From JAPORY01 sp965215385 (GTDB lineage: Bacteria; Pseudomonadota; Alphaproteobacteria; Rhodobacterales; Rhodobacteraceae), in assembly GCA_965215385.1 (NCBI GenBank), contig OZ244059.1, positions 62,001 to 126,000 of the forward strand: a stretch of 64,000 nucleotides of DNA. Direction: 5' to 3'. Made by a program: the position numbers and the translations under genes. Shown here in pieces: positions 55,619 to 64,000 of this stretch. The notes below the pieces were generated by a model. It had not been told where the DNA came from, did not search any database, and saw only the letters and a list, made by a program, of their open reading frames with translations. Within the stretch, counting starts at the first letter, position 1. Each line of letters opens with the position of its first letter.

Positions 55619-57300
55619 CCGATTCAACACTGCGGTGCAACAATAGGCATTTTTTCACCCGCCTTTAGTGTTCTTCTGAACTGGTGAGCAGACGCCGGGG
55701 TTATCAAGAATGGTTCGCTGTGTTGTCAGTGGTCAACAGCGGTCGCACTCTCTAACTGGGACTTTAGATCAGTCTCGGATCAAGCGCAAGTAAAGTGAAA
55801 TCCGATCTTGGCACCGGCACCGCGGCTGATCATGTCGACGGCTCGTCGTTACGCGATTGAACACTTTCGATAATGCGGGGGTTGAAGGGGGCGGCAGCCG
55901 CCTTTCTGTCTTGATCTGTCGGGCACCGATCGGCCCGCTTCGGCGATACGATACGAAGCAACGGCAGATACCCCGATGCCGACTGGAACCGGGAATAGGC
56001 CAGGCTTGTTCGCGGCGGCCGGCGGACCGATACCCTTTCGACACTCCGCAGGTGCCCGCGTCCATTCTTTCCGGCCATCAGGAACCGGGATTACCCAATT
56101 GTGCCGCGTGTTCTGACAGAAAACCCGTGACGGATTGGCAGACCGAGAGACGATGTTTTTCCCAGTAGCCGATGATCAAGTCGATCATTATGCGGTCGCC
56201 ATTTTGCGACGAGTATGAGCGTTCAGGCCCTAGCCGCGGCCATCACCTCCTGCGGGGTGCGATACCCCAAGACCTGGCGTGGGCGCGGATTGAAAGCCTC
56301 CGGCACGCGCTGCACCGCCGCCGCCGTCACCGCGTGGAAATCAGTGCCCTTCGGAAAATAGCCGCGGATCAAGCCATTCGTATGTTCGTTCAAACCGCGT
56401 TCCCAAGACGCATAGGGACGGGCAAAGCAGAACGACGCGGATAAGGTTCGAGCCCTTGTTTCATGACGGGCAAATTCCTTGCCGTTGTCGGCGGTAACGG
56501 TGTGCACCGGATACGGTGCCAGTCGGGTGCTAATGGCCTCACCCACCGCCACCGCCGTTTTGCGACGAACCTTCGGTATTGACACGAGTTTCGACATCCG
56601 ATCCACCAGCGTGACCAGCACCCCGCGGTGCCCTTTGCCAATCACGGTATCCACCTCCCAGTCTCCAACCCGCGACTTGGCCGCAACGCCCTCGGGGCGC
56701 TCGGAGATGTCCACCCGGTTCGGAAGGCAGCCGCGCCCACAATCCCGGCCCGCCGGCACATTCGGCTTCTTGCCCCGACGGCGTAATGATCGCCATAATA
56801 CCCCGCCGCGCTGCCGATCCGCCCGAATATACTGATAGATCCACTCGGCACTCACCGAAACTACCTCGTCGCGACGCAAACGACCGGCTATCGGCTCCGG
56901 ACTCCAGGCCAAAACCAAGAGGCCTTCAATCAGAGACCAGAGTTCCGCCGTCAGCTTCCAAGGCCGCGACGCCGCCGCCCGGCGACGCTCTCGCGCCTTT
57001 TGTTCCGCTTGCTTGTGACGGTACCCCCGTTCACCACTATTACGACGAAGTTCCCGTGAAATCGTCGCCGGGTTGCGATTCATTTCGCGGGCGATGGCAC
57101 GCAGCGAATACCCGTTTGCCTTCACAGCGTGAATTTGGCATCGATCGGCGTCGGTCAGGTGGTGGTAGCCGTTTGGCATCGGAATCTCCTTATAAAAAAT
57201 CTTCAGAGATTCACACCAAATCCTGCCCCCAATACAACACCTGTGAGCCAAGATCCGCTAAACCACAACATCGTAGTGTTGCACGTCAGAATTGGAACGG
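55619..57300 (-). mobile_element. IS30-family element, intact copy (about 1.68 kb)
   Basis: The element is bounded by imperfect inverted ends of about 24 bp: CCGTTCCAATTCTGACGTGC on the left and CCGATTCAACACTGCGGTGC on the right. It contains a full transposase and then about 600 bp of tail before the right end. IS30 elements are usually about 1.0-1.2 kb and filled by the transposase, so the tail is extra. It is the probable source of, or relative to, the five defective copies in the window. Confidence 0.85.
56223..57179 (-). CDS. IS30-family transposase, full length
   Basis: 318 aa from ATG 57,179, chosen because AAGGAG lies just upstream; a longer frame to 57,251 has no ribosome site. The N-terminal HTH region is YHHLTDADRCQIHAVKANGY then LRAIAREMNRNPATISRELR (about residues 4-48). 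The DDE catalytic domain has the first Asp in VGDWEVDTVIGKGHRG, the second in TVTADNGKEFARHE and the Glu in GLNEHTNGLIRGYFP. It ends with RPRQVLGYRTPQEVMAAARA. It is the only uninterrupted IS30 transposase here and could mobilise the others in trans. Confidence 0.93.
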   Translation of the reverse strand: MPNGYHHLTDADRCQIHAVKANGYSLRAIAREMNRNPATISRELRRNSGERGYRHKQAEQKARERRRAAASRPWKLTAELWSLIEGLLVLAWSPEPIAGRLRRDEVVSVSAEWIYQYIRADRQRGGVLWRSLRRRGKKPNVPAGRDCGRGCLPNRVDISERPEGVAAKSRVGDWEVDTVIGKGHRGVLVTLVDRMSKLVSIPKVRRKTAVAVGEAISTRLAPYPVHTVTADNGKEFARHETRARTLSASFCFARPYASWERGLNEHTNGLIRGYFPKGTDFHAVTAAAVQRVPEAFNPRPRQVLGYRTPQEVMAAARA

Positions 57301-57706
57301 ACGGTAGCATAAGGGTCGCAACCGCAAACTTTTTGTGAATGAGTGTGATAGATAAAGCGACAAACTGGTTCAGCATTCGGCGTTAGCAATCAACAAACGT
57401 GCCCGACCCAATACCGGCAGTGACGGGTATCCGCTGTTGTGTACAAAGTATGCTGTTGCGTAGAGTCAGGCTAGGAGCAGTATCAATTTTTCACGTCGCA
57501 ATTGAAATAGCATTTGCAAAAATATGTTGATAAATATCAATAAACTGATACCTGTGCGCTGTAGTTTGGTGCCCCGTACGGCGACCGAATGAGCGGCTCT
57601 TTAATTGAGAGATCGATTGTACAGGGTTGCATGCGACACCAAATCTTGGGTGTTCAAAATAATGAATTATCCAAGAGAGACTAAGGTTGGAATTGGAGGC
57701 GAGCAG
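57301..57706. other. Intergenic upstream of squalene synthase gene
   Basis: About 400 bp between the IS30 end and the start of the squalene synthase-like gene. It should include the promoter; GGAGG at 57,695 is the ribosome site. Upstream in-frame starts (57,605; 57,662) lack one. Confidence 0.45.
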
Positions 57707-58756
57707 ATGGCGGAAGCAGGCAAGTTATTCAATTTGCAGGATTGCGTTACCTACCAAAACCAAATTCTCGAAGATGTATCTCGAACGTTCGCTTTGACTA
57801 TCCCGCAGCTGCCGAGTCCATTACGTGAAACGGTTGGGAACGCCTACCTGCTCTGTCGACTTGCCGATACGATTGAGGATGAAACGTCACTTCCATCTGA
57901 GCAAAAAAATGAACTTGGCGAGAAATTAATTGCCGTAATTGCGGGTAAGGAAGATCCCGCAGAATTCGCCCAAATCCTGCAGAGTGTTTTATCACCCTCC
58001 GCAAGCGCGGGCGAACATGATCTGGTCGCAAACACACCGAAGGTGATTTTTCTTACCCACAGTTTCACCGAAACGCAGCGGAATGCGATTGAACGCTGCG
58101 TGCGAGTAATGACGCGTGGTATGATGGAGTTTCAACGCAATGCTGGTCTTGAGGGGCTAAAAGATCTTGATGCTATGGGCCAATACTGTTATGTCGTTGC
58201 TGGGGTTGTGGGCGAAATGCTGACCGATTTGTTTTGTGCACATTCATCGGATATTTCCTCGCGCCGGGACCGTCTCTTTTCGTTGGCCTCCTCATTTGGT
58301 CAAGGGTTACAGATGACCAATATCCTCAAGGACATGTGGGATGATCGACGGCGGGGCGCTTGTTGGCTCCCACGCGACATTTTCGAAAAAACAGGTGTTG
58401 AACTAAAGTCAGTCGTAAACGGTCAGGATAATCCAAAAATGGTAGCGGGCATTCGAGAATTGATCGCCATCGCACAGCAAAATCTTGATAACGCCTTACG
58501 ATATGTGATGTTGATTCCGGCCTCAGAAATCGGCATCCGCCGCCACTGTTTATGGGCACTCGGAATGGCAGTGCTCACTTTGCGCAGCATTCACGCAACT
58601 CCAGTGTTTTCCAAAGGCGATGACGTCAAGATTTCGCGGCGCAGTGTCAAGGCAGTTATTCTCACGACCAATCTACTGGCGCGATACAATTTTGCCTTGA
58701 GAATTTTGTTTGCCGCCCTTAACCGTGGTTTGCCCAAGGCAACACTTTCTCCATAA
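57707..58756 (+). CDS. Squalene/phytoene synthase-family protein, probably squalene synthase
   Basis: 349 aa from ATG 57,707 (GGAGG 7 bp upstream). It carries the prenyl-condensing signatures: VSRTFALTIPQLP, first Asp-rich motif YLLCRLADTIEDE, YCYVVAGVVGEMLTDLF and second motif LQMTNILKDMWDDRRRGACWLP. These match farnesyl-diphosphate farnesyltransferase, which joins two farnesyl diphosphates to squalene for hopanoids or related lipids, more than phytoene synthase. A basic, hydrophobic C-terminus may attach it to the membrane. No other hopanoid gene is in the window. Confidence 0.85.
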   Translation: MAEAGKLFNLQDCVTYQNQILEDVSRTFALTIPQLPSPLRETVGNAYLLCRLADTIEDETSLPSEQKNELGEKLIAVIAGKEDPAEFAQILQSVLSPSASAGEHDLVANTPKVIFLTHSFTETQRNAIERCVRVMTRGMMEFQRNAGLEGLKDLDAMGQYCYVVAGVVGEMLTDLFCAHSSDISSRRDRLFSLASSFGQGLQMTNILKDMWDDRRRGACWLPRDIFEKTGVELKSVVNGQDNPKMVAGIRELIAIAQQNLDNALRYVMLIPASEIGIRRHCLWALGMAVLTLRSIHATPVFSKGDDVKISRRSVKAVILTTNLLARYNFALRILFAALNRGLPKATLSP

Positions 58757-59056
58757 AGTTGTTCGCCGCTCGCCGGTAGAGCAGACAAGGTAACTACTGG
58801 CACTATCGGCACAAGAGTCGTGCAGCATCTCGTGGTTTGTGACGGTATTGCCTTAGTATCCGCAGTGCCAGCAGTGCACTATCGCAACCGTAGAACGTGA
58901 GAGTATCTTTGTTCGCTAGGTGAGTACCCGTGCACCGATTTAACTATCCGTTGCTCGAGTGACAAAAATCTTGTTGCTTGAATTTAATGACTGAGAAGTT
59001 TTTTTGAGAATTCGAAAGATTGACATGAGAAAAATAATAACGCGGACGAACTTCCA
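58757..59056. other. Intergenic, no clear gene
   Basis: 300 bp. I see no gene; the aroK promoter should be here. Confidence 0.35.
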
Positions 59057-59599
59057 GTGCGATTAAGTAAGTCGGTGGTTCTGGTCGGAATGATGGGGGC
59101 GGGAAAGACCACGGTAGGTTCAAGTCTCGCAGACTACTTAAAAGTACCCTTCTTTGATACGGATCACGAAATTGAGAAAATTCAGCGGCTACCGATAGCA
59201 GAAATTTTTGAGCAGAAAGGGGAGGCCGTTTTTCGCGCCCAAGAACAAGTTACGTTGCGTCGAATCATTTCAAAGCCTCCAAGCATAATCGCGACAGGGG
59301 GTGGGATTTTTATGGCCGAGAACAATCGCCAGTTAATCGAACGAACGGCAATCTCGGTATTTTTGTCGGCAGAATTGAGTTTATTGCGCGAGAGAATATT
59401 GGAAGATGACACACGCCCGCTGCTTAAGACCGCAGATCCCGAAGTGACGCTACAACGGCTATACAATGAGCGGGTGTCTTGCTATGCCACGGCTAACGTG
59501 ACTATTCGAATTCAAAGAGAATTTACAGTCCAAGTCACCGTTGATCTCATTTTGGACAGTGTAAAAGCTGCCTTTCCAACAATATTTAGCCCAGCATGA
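59057..59599 (+). CDS. aroK: Shikimate kinase
   Basis: The 180-aa cytoplasmic kinase phosphorylates shikimate at the 3-hydroxyl (aromatic amino-acid pathway). Walker A GMMGAGKTTVG (about residues 11-21), substrate-binding DTDHEIEK (D34/D36), EAVFRAQEQ, the glycine motif IIATGGGIFM, and lid DDTRPLL with the catalytic Arg are all present. The start is GTG. The 3' end overlaps aroB by 4 bp (ATGA). Confidence 0.95.
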   Translation: MRLSKSVVLVGMMGAGKTTVGSSLADYLKVPFFDTDHEIEKIQRLPIAEIFEQKGEAVFRAQEQVTLRRIISKPPSIIATGGGIFMAENNRQLIERTAISVFLSAELSLLRERILEDDTRPLLKTADPEVTLQRLYNERVSCYATANVTIRIQREFTVQVTVDLILDSVKAAFPTIFSPA

Positions 59600-60711
59600 C
59601 TGAAACTGTTGTTCTTGACCTTGGTCCAAGAAGCTATTGCATTGAAGTCGGATCAGGGTTGATTGCCGACGCGGCTGAATGGATCTCGCCGTTCTTAAAT
59701 CGACAACGGGTTTGCATTTTGACCGACGCAGTTGTTGCGGCACTTTATATTGATCAATTGCGAACTAGTTTGGTCGACGCGGGAATTGCAGTGGCACATT
59801 TTTCACTGCCGACGGGTGAGGCCGAAAAGAATTGGTCAAATCTCACCCGGAGTGTCGAATGGCTTCTTGAACAACAAGTTGAACGCAACGATGTCATTAT
59901 CGCGCTTGGCGGCGGTGTGGTCGGTGACTTGGTAGGATTTGCCGCAGCCATACTGCGGCGGGGCGTCAATTATATTCAAATTCCCACCACCTTGCTCGCG
60001 CAAGTAGATAGTTCAGTGGGGGGGAAAACCGGAATTAACTCGACGCAAGGTAAAAATCTCATTGGTGCTTTTCACCATCCGTCATTAGTCTTGATCGACA
60101 TTGATACCCTCGGCACCCTTCCCAAGCGCCAGCTACTCGCAGGGTACGGCGAAGTGGTAAAATACGGGTTATTGGGCGACGAAGAATTCTTCTGGTGGTT
60201 AGAGGAAAACGGACCTTCAGTAACCAGCGGCGACGACGCGGCAAGAATTGATGCAATAGTGTGGTCACTCCAGACCAAAGTTCGATTAGTCGAAGAAGAT
60301 GAACGTGAGGGCGACTTGCGGATGTTGCTGAATCTCGGTCATACATTCGGTCACGCTTTGGAGGCGGCAACGGGTTATTCGGATCGACTCCTGCATGGAG
60401 AGGCGGTGACGATCGGTTGCGCACTAGCATTTGAGTTGTCGACAAGGCTTGGGTTTTGCAACCCACAAGCGGTCAAAAGGGTTCGTCGGCATTTTGATGA
60501 AATGGCGTTAAAAAGCCGATTATCAGACATCGCCGGCGACTTGCCATCCGGCGAGACCTTAATTTCACTAATGCGGCAAGATAAGAAGGTCATCGCCGGC
60601 GAATTAAGGTTTATTCTTCCCCATAGAATAGGCGCAACATTTGTGACCGAAGAGGTGCCACACACCGAACTTGTAGGGCTCTTAAACGACCACCTCGACG
60701 TAAAGGCATAG
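59596..60711 (+). CDS. aroB: 3-dehydroquinate synthase
   Basis: The 371-aa NAD+- and metal-dependent enzyme converts DAHP to 3-dehydroquinate. Landmarks: LPTGEAEKNWSNL, GGGVVGDLVGFAAAILRRG (about residues 105-123), IPTTLLAQVDSSVGGKTGIN (about 131-150), and metal ligands in LLNLGHTFGHALEAATGY and LLHGEAVTIG. It is coupled to aroK. The usual downstream neighbour corC is absent here. Confidence 0.96.
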   Translation: MTETVVLDLGPRSYCIEVGSGLIADAAEWISPFLNRQRVCILTDAVVAALYIDQLRTSLVDAGIAVAHFSLPTGEAEKNWSNLTRSVEWLLEQQVERNDVIIALGGGVVGDLVGFAAAILRRGVNYIQIPTTLLAQVDSSVGGKTGINSTQGKNLIGAFHHPSLVLIDIDTLGTLPKRQLLAGYGEVVKYGLLGDEEFFWWLEENGPSVTSGDDAARIDAIVWSLQTKVRLVEEDEREGDLRMLLNLGHTFGHALEAATGYSDRLLHGEAVTIGCALAFELSTRLGFCNPQAVKRVRRHFDEMALKSRLSDIAGDLPSGETLISLMRQDKKVIAGELRFILPHRIGATFVTEEVPHTELVGLLNDHLDVKA

Positions 60712-62340
60712 GCTCGAAAGAGATATTGATCCAAGAGTGTCATTTTGTTAGCAAAATTGTAGATTAAGGAGTTTCATATCAGGCGTAGCCCGCGCCAAGG
60801 CAAAGTTGTTGTTTGAAAAAACTTCAGAGCTCTTGACTTCGGGCTCGGGATATTTTGCCCTATTCGTATGAAACCCGTCGAGCACGGCGGCGACTCCGAC
60901 ATCGTTCTCATCCTTAACTTAAGACATCTCGACCTTGGAACCTTTTTCCTTGCCTAAAAATGATACTATTTTACCGGCATCGTGCAGTTAGGGGCGAGAC
61001 GTCCTGGCAGTTAATCGAATTTCTCCTGTCGAATAGGCATCAAGCATAGTTTTAGGGGATAAAGGACGCGATTGTCTGACTACGATAGCGTAAGCTCTCA
61101 TTCTTCTTAGTTTCTTTCAATTAAGTGAATTTATGGCTCACGATGTCTGAACTTGGCGTTAGCCCAAATTTGATAGAAAAATAACGACTACGCCTGATTC
61201 CTCGTGATTTTACTACGATTAGGCAATTCATCCCGATTCCGATGTCAGGATATCTGAACCTGTCGACCACCGTCCCAGTCGCACTCTCGTAAGGGCTAAT
61301 TTGGTCCGCTAGCAACGACACACTTGGCTTCTCCGATTTCGATATTCTCCGTCTTCCACACGTACCGACGCCAGTGGCCTTACGCACCCAGTTAATGCGT
61401 ATGCAGCTCGCTTCTTGACTGATGATAGACTCCCCCCCCCCAAACATCGGAAGGTCGTCCTGCGCATTGATAGTGTCAGTGCCTTAATATTCGGCACCGT
61501 ACGACACTCTCTAAGTCGAATATTCAAGGCTTTACGTTAACATAATTTATGCAGAAAAAACCATTGATATCAATTGAGTAAATGGCGGCGCAACGGCATT
61601 TAAAATTTCACTTAGCATCTCTAATCCACTTGCTGAAAAAAATTGGCACCAGCGATCTTGAATCAACAGTTCATCTCGCCAGCCCGTCACGAATTGATAA
61701 CGCAAGTCACCTTAGAACTTTTTCGCTCAGCCGCACGAGTAAAGCATTGGGGATTAAAGGAGGAACCGGAATATCGAGTCATTGTGGGAGCACCTAAAAC
61801 TGGATGGAATGATAGTTCGCGAAAGAAAATCAAATTCTGTCGGGGGAAGCGAGGGTCTGTCCCCTGCCTCCCGTCATTCGAAGATAGTGGCAATCTGCCT
61901 ATATCAAGGATTCTCATTGGCCGTTCAGCCAACCAATAGGCAAACAAAGAGAGCGTTGAATCTATGTTGGAGCGTTTAGTGATTAGGAAAGAAATTGCGG
62001 TGGGGAAATCTGCGATACCATTTGTGGGTACGACTTGATTCCAGATCATTTATATCATGGGAGCCTCGCAAGCGTACCTTAGGCAATTTTGTAACTGAAG
62101 ATGTCGATCTTTGAAAGTCAAAGGCACTGCGGCTTTAACTTAAGTCACCTTTTTTTCGGCAACGGGACTATATCCGTGCTTTGTTGCGGCTGCGCCAGAT
62201 GTCTGCAATCGGCAAACAGGTGCAAGAGGTTTATCCTCAATACTTCAATAGTTTTGGCGTGCGTTGGCCAAAATCCGAATTTTCCGATAAAACGGTCCCA
62301 CGAAAACGTCACTGTCTGGTGGGCGATATCAATTTACAAA
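60712..62340. other. 1.6-kb stretch without a recognisable gene
   Basis: Frames here are short and overlapping and show no family motif. It includes a C10 tract (61,432-61,441). The longest candidates (61,121-61,447 minus; 61,643-61,939 plus) look random. Strongly decayed genes or a regulatory region are possible; I cannot identify either. Confidence 0.4.
61432..61441. repeat. C10 homopolymer tract
   Basis: Ten consecutive C in sequence without a clear gene; the third tract of exactly ten in the window. Confidence 0.9.
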
Positions 62341-62820
62341 TCAAAAGGGAATCTCATCATCTTCATACATAGGCTGGTTGGAGTTATCCGTTCCGGCGGA
62401 ACCAGTGTCACCAAAGTTGCTTTCGGAGGTGCTTTGATCAAATGGCGAACTGTCAGCGGGACGGTCGCCACGAGCATCAAGAAATTGGAGGCTCCCGCCA
62501 TAAGGACGAATTGCAACTTCGGTTGAATAGCGATCTTGCCCGGATTGATCTTGCCACTTTCGCGTCTCAAGTTTTCCTTCAACGTAGACTTTGGATCCTT
62601 TATGGAGATACTGCTCGGCAAGCCCGACAAGGGCATCATTATGAATGGTGACGCGATGCCATTCGGTGCGTTCCTTTCGTTCGTTGGTATTTCGATCTTT
62701 CCAACTTTCCGACGTTGCGATATTTAAATTGCATATTCTACCGCCGTTCTGAAAAGTCCGCACTTCGGGGTCACGCCCGAGGTTGCCAACGAGGATAACT
62801 TTGTTGACTGAACCAGCCAT
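62341..62820 (-). CDS. ssb: Single-stranded DNA-binding protein
   Basis: The 159-aa protein has an N-terminal OB fold (MAGSVNKVILVGNLGRDPEV, RICNLNIATSESWKDR, TEWHRVTIHNDALVGLAEQY, GSKVYVEGKLETRKWQDQSG), a flexible Ser/Asp/Gly-rich linker and the acidic protein-docking tip DDEIPF. It coats single-stranded DNA in replication, recombination and repair. It is full length with a standard ATG. Confidence 0.96.
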   Translation of the reverse strand: MAGSVNKVILVGNLGRDPEVRTFQNGGRICNLNIATSESWKDRNTNERKERTEWHRVTIHNDALVGLAEQYLHKGSKVYVEGKLETRKWQDQSGQDRYSTEVAIRPYGGSLQFLDARGDRPADSSPFDQSTSESNFGDTGSAGTDNSNQPMYEDDEIPF

Positions 62821-63003
62821 TTCTGATTTCCTTTCTTGAGTGCTTATGAGAATAGACGTGAGCTACTTGAACCAAGAGTACCAAGGACAATTAAAATCAA
62901 TGGGAGCTTGTGTTGCAATACCGACTGTACTTGGGAAACGCAACCTGTTGCCGGTGTCGTTTCACTGAAACCTCGGTGATAAGATAGTGTTGAGCATCAA
63001 ACT

Positions 63004-63591
63004 ATGCACCCAGTTTTCGTTTCTGCTATCGTACTTACCTTGTGTTTCGCAGTTGTAACCGAGGCAGATATCTTTATTGACAAAAACAAAAAGGCTGTTT
63101 TTGGTTCGCAAACCCGCGTGATTGACACTCGCATCAAGAATCGGCCCACGCGTCTGGTTCGAATAGAGCAGCGACATCTCAATATTCCTAACGATTGGCA
63201 TTTTCCAGCCTACGCGGGCAACTACCGGGGCATGTATTTTCGCATGGCGCGAGATGCCGCTTGGCGACACCATATCCCGGAGAACCTATTCTTACGCCTC
63301 GTCCAGCAAGAATCAAACTGGGATCCGAATGCCGTCTCGCATAAAGGTGCAATTGGTCTCGCGCAACTGATGCCGCAAACGGCGCAGTACTTGCAGGTGG
63401 ATGCGCACGATCCTTATCAAAACTTAGACGGCGGTGCTCGTTATTTGGCGCAGCAATACCAAGAGTTCGGCTCCTGGCGCCTAGCACTAGCGGCGTACAA
63501 CGCTGGTCCGAAGACGGTGCGAGATTATCGCGGTGTTCCCCCTTATGATGAGACAAGAAACTACATCAAAGTCATTCTTGGCGACAGTTGA
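63004..63591 (+). CDS. Lytic transglycosylase (SLT domain), exported
   Basis: The 195-aa protein starts with a signal peptide (PVFVSAIVLTLCFAVVTEA). The C-terminal 110 residues are an SLT/goose-lysozyme-type domain: catalytic Glu in LRLVQQESNWDPNAVS, then KGAIGLAQLMPQTAQYLQV, DGGARYLAQQYQEFGSWRLA and LAAYNAGPKTVRDYRG. It cleaves peptidoglycan with anhydro-muropeptide formation in the periplasm. Small single-domain versions often serve secretion or conjugation machines, but no such genes are next to it. Confidence 0.9.
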   Translation: MHPVFVSAIVLTLCFAVVTEADIFIDKNKKAVFGSQTRVIDTRIKNRPTRLVRIEQRHLNIPNDWHFPAYAGNYRGMYFRMARDAAWRHHIPENLFLRLVQQESNWDPNAVSHKGAIGLAQLMPQTAQYLQVDAHDPYQNLDGGARYLAQQYQEFGSWRLALAAYNAGPKTVRDYRGVPPYDETRNYIKVILGDS

Positions 63592-63693
63592 TCTGCTGTA
63601 AAGAGCTTGTCCCACCGCGATCACATTCATTCGTGAGCAGGCTACAAGACCAACGCTCACAGATTGTTCGGAGTAATGCGGCAAAATTGGGTA

Positions 63694-64000
63694 TCATTCG
63701 GCTGCGAGCCGAAGCACCGGCGTCATTTCGGCAAGCTTTTCGGTCGAAAGATGGCATTTGACTTGATGACCTGGGGCGGGAGAGTGAATTGGCGGTACTT
63801 CACGCTCGCATAGATTATCTTGAACTGCATGTTTCCAGTGGCAGCGTGTCTGAAATGGACAACCCGACGGCGGCTCAATCGCTGACGGGACTTCTCCCTC
63901 CAACACAATGTGATTTTTTTTAACCGACGTGTCGGCGATCGGTACCGCTGACAACAATGCCTCAGTGTAAGGATGATAAGGCGGTGCAAATACCTGATCC
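63694..64000 (-). CDS. Oligopeptide/dipeptide ABC transporter ATPase, C-terminal end
   Basis: Only the last 102 or so codons lie in the window; the 5' part is beyond 64,000. It reads DQVFAPPYHPYTEALLSAVP and then the oligo_HPY domain with its cysteine motif SGCPFQTRCHWKHAVQ and final PGHQVKCHLS, typical of DppD/DppF/OppD/OppF subunits. It should be the last or only visible gene of a peptide-import operon. Confidence 0.9.
   Translation of the reverse strand, partial: DQVFAPPYHPYTEALLSAVPIADTSVKKNHIVLEGEVPSAIEPPSGCPFQTRCHWKHAVQDNLCEREVPPIHSPAPGHQVKCHLSTEKLAEMTPVLRLAAE

Larger units (their letters stand above)
53309..57098 (-). repeat. Right arm of the 3.7-kb inverted duplication
   Basis: Inverted counterpart of 41,213-44,938. 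It starts abruptly at 53,309 inside the IS30 tail, so this IS30 copy lacks its last 70 bp or so, and runs through the coiled-coil gene into the intact IS30. About 54 bp of the length difference is one extra coiled-coil repeat unit. Confidence 0.85.

Overview
The window looks like part of an alphaproteobacterial chromosome. Evidence is the gene content and order: accB-accC, a Liv-type amino-acid/amide ABC operon beside an XRE/ScfR-like regulator, xerD divergent from aroK-aroB, a seven-gene Mrp antiporter operon, ssb and a squalene synthase-like gene. The finer placement (Rhodospirillales-like or marine relatives) is inference. Conserved housekeeping blocks alternate with stretches packed with broken mobile elements.

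Layout. 1-8.7 kb is a graveyard of mobile DNA: an IS30 fragment, a group II intron with a broken reverse transcriptase but a recognisable domain V, ISNCY, IS110 and ISAs1 remnants, a decayed DUF4338/DruA-like gene, and three exact DnaA-box sequences. 8.7-17.7 kb is ordered: accC, accB, a 182-bp MITE with an 8-bp target duplication, five Liv-type transporter genes and a divergent regulator. 17.8-25.1 kb holds ISAs1 and IS200/IS605 scraps, a Calx-beta-like exported protein, a response regulator / small membrane protein / symporter-histidine kinase operon, a TIGR01244-type phosphatase/sulfurtransferase, a decayed Phd-VapC pair and tRNA-Thr(TGT). 25.3-31.6 kb is an accessory island next to that tRNA: DruA-like and IS66 remnants and a large single-chain type IIG restriction-modification enzyme. 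32.1-37.7 kb is the complete mrp/mnhABCDEFG operon. 38.7 kb carries a Uma2-family nuclease.

39,276-48,530 is the most striking part. Two opposed 18-bp ends matching an IS1-like transposase right end are flanked by a perfect 8-bp duplication (AAATTTTC). They enclose about 9.25 kb of cargo: an exported Cys-rich protein with a G10/C10 tract in its signal peptide, a DruA-like remnant, a phage capsid-like fragment, IS30 copies, a coiled-coil membrane protein, and a two-gene ATPase plus PD-(D/E)xK-like nuclease module that looks like an uncharacterised defence system.

48.5-53.0 kb returns to the backbone (MobA-like nucleotidyltransferase, CorC/HlyC, XerD, a small membrane protein). 53.3-57.3 kb is an inverted duplicate of 41.2-44.9 kb, ending in the one intact IS30. 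The two arms differ by one 54-bp repeat unit in the coiled-coil gene and could invert the 8.4 kb between them. 57.7-64 kb carries squalene synthase, aroK, aroB, a 1.6-kb stretch without a clear gene, ssb, a lytic transglycosylase and the C-terminus of an oligopeptide ABC ATPase.
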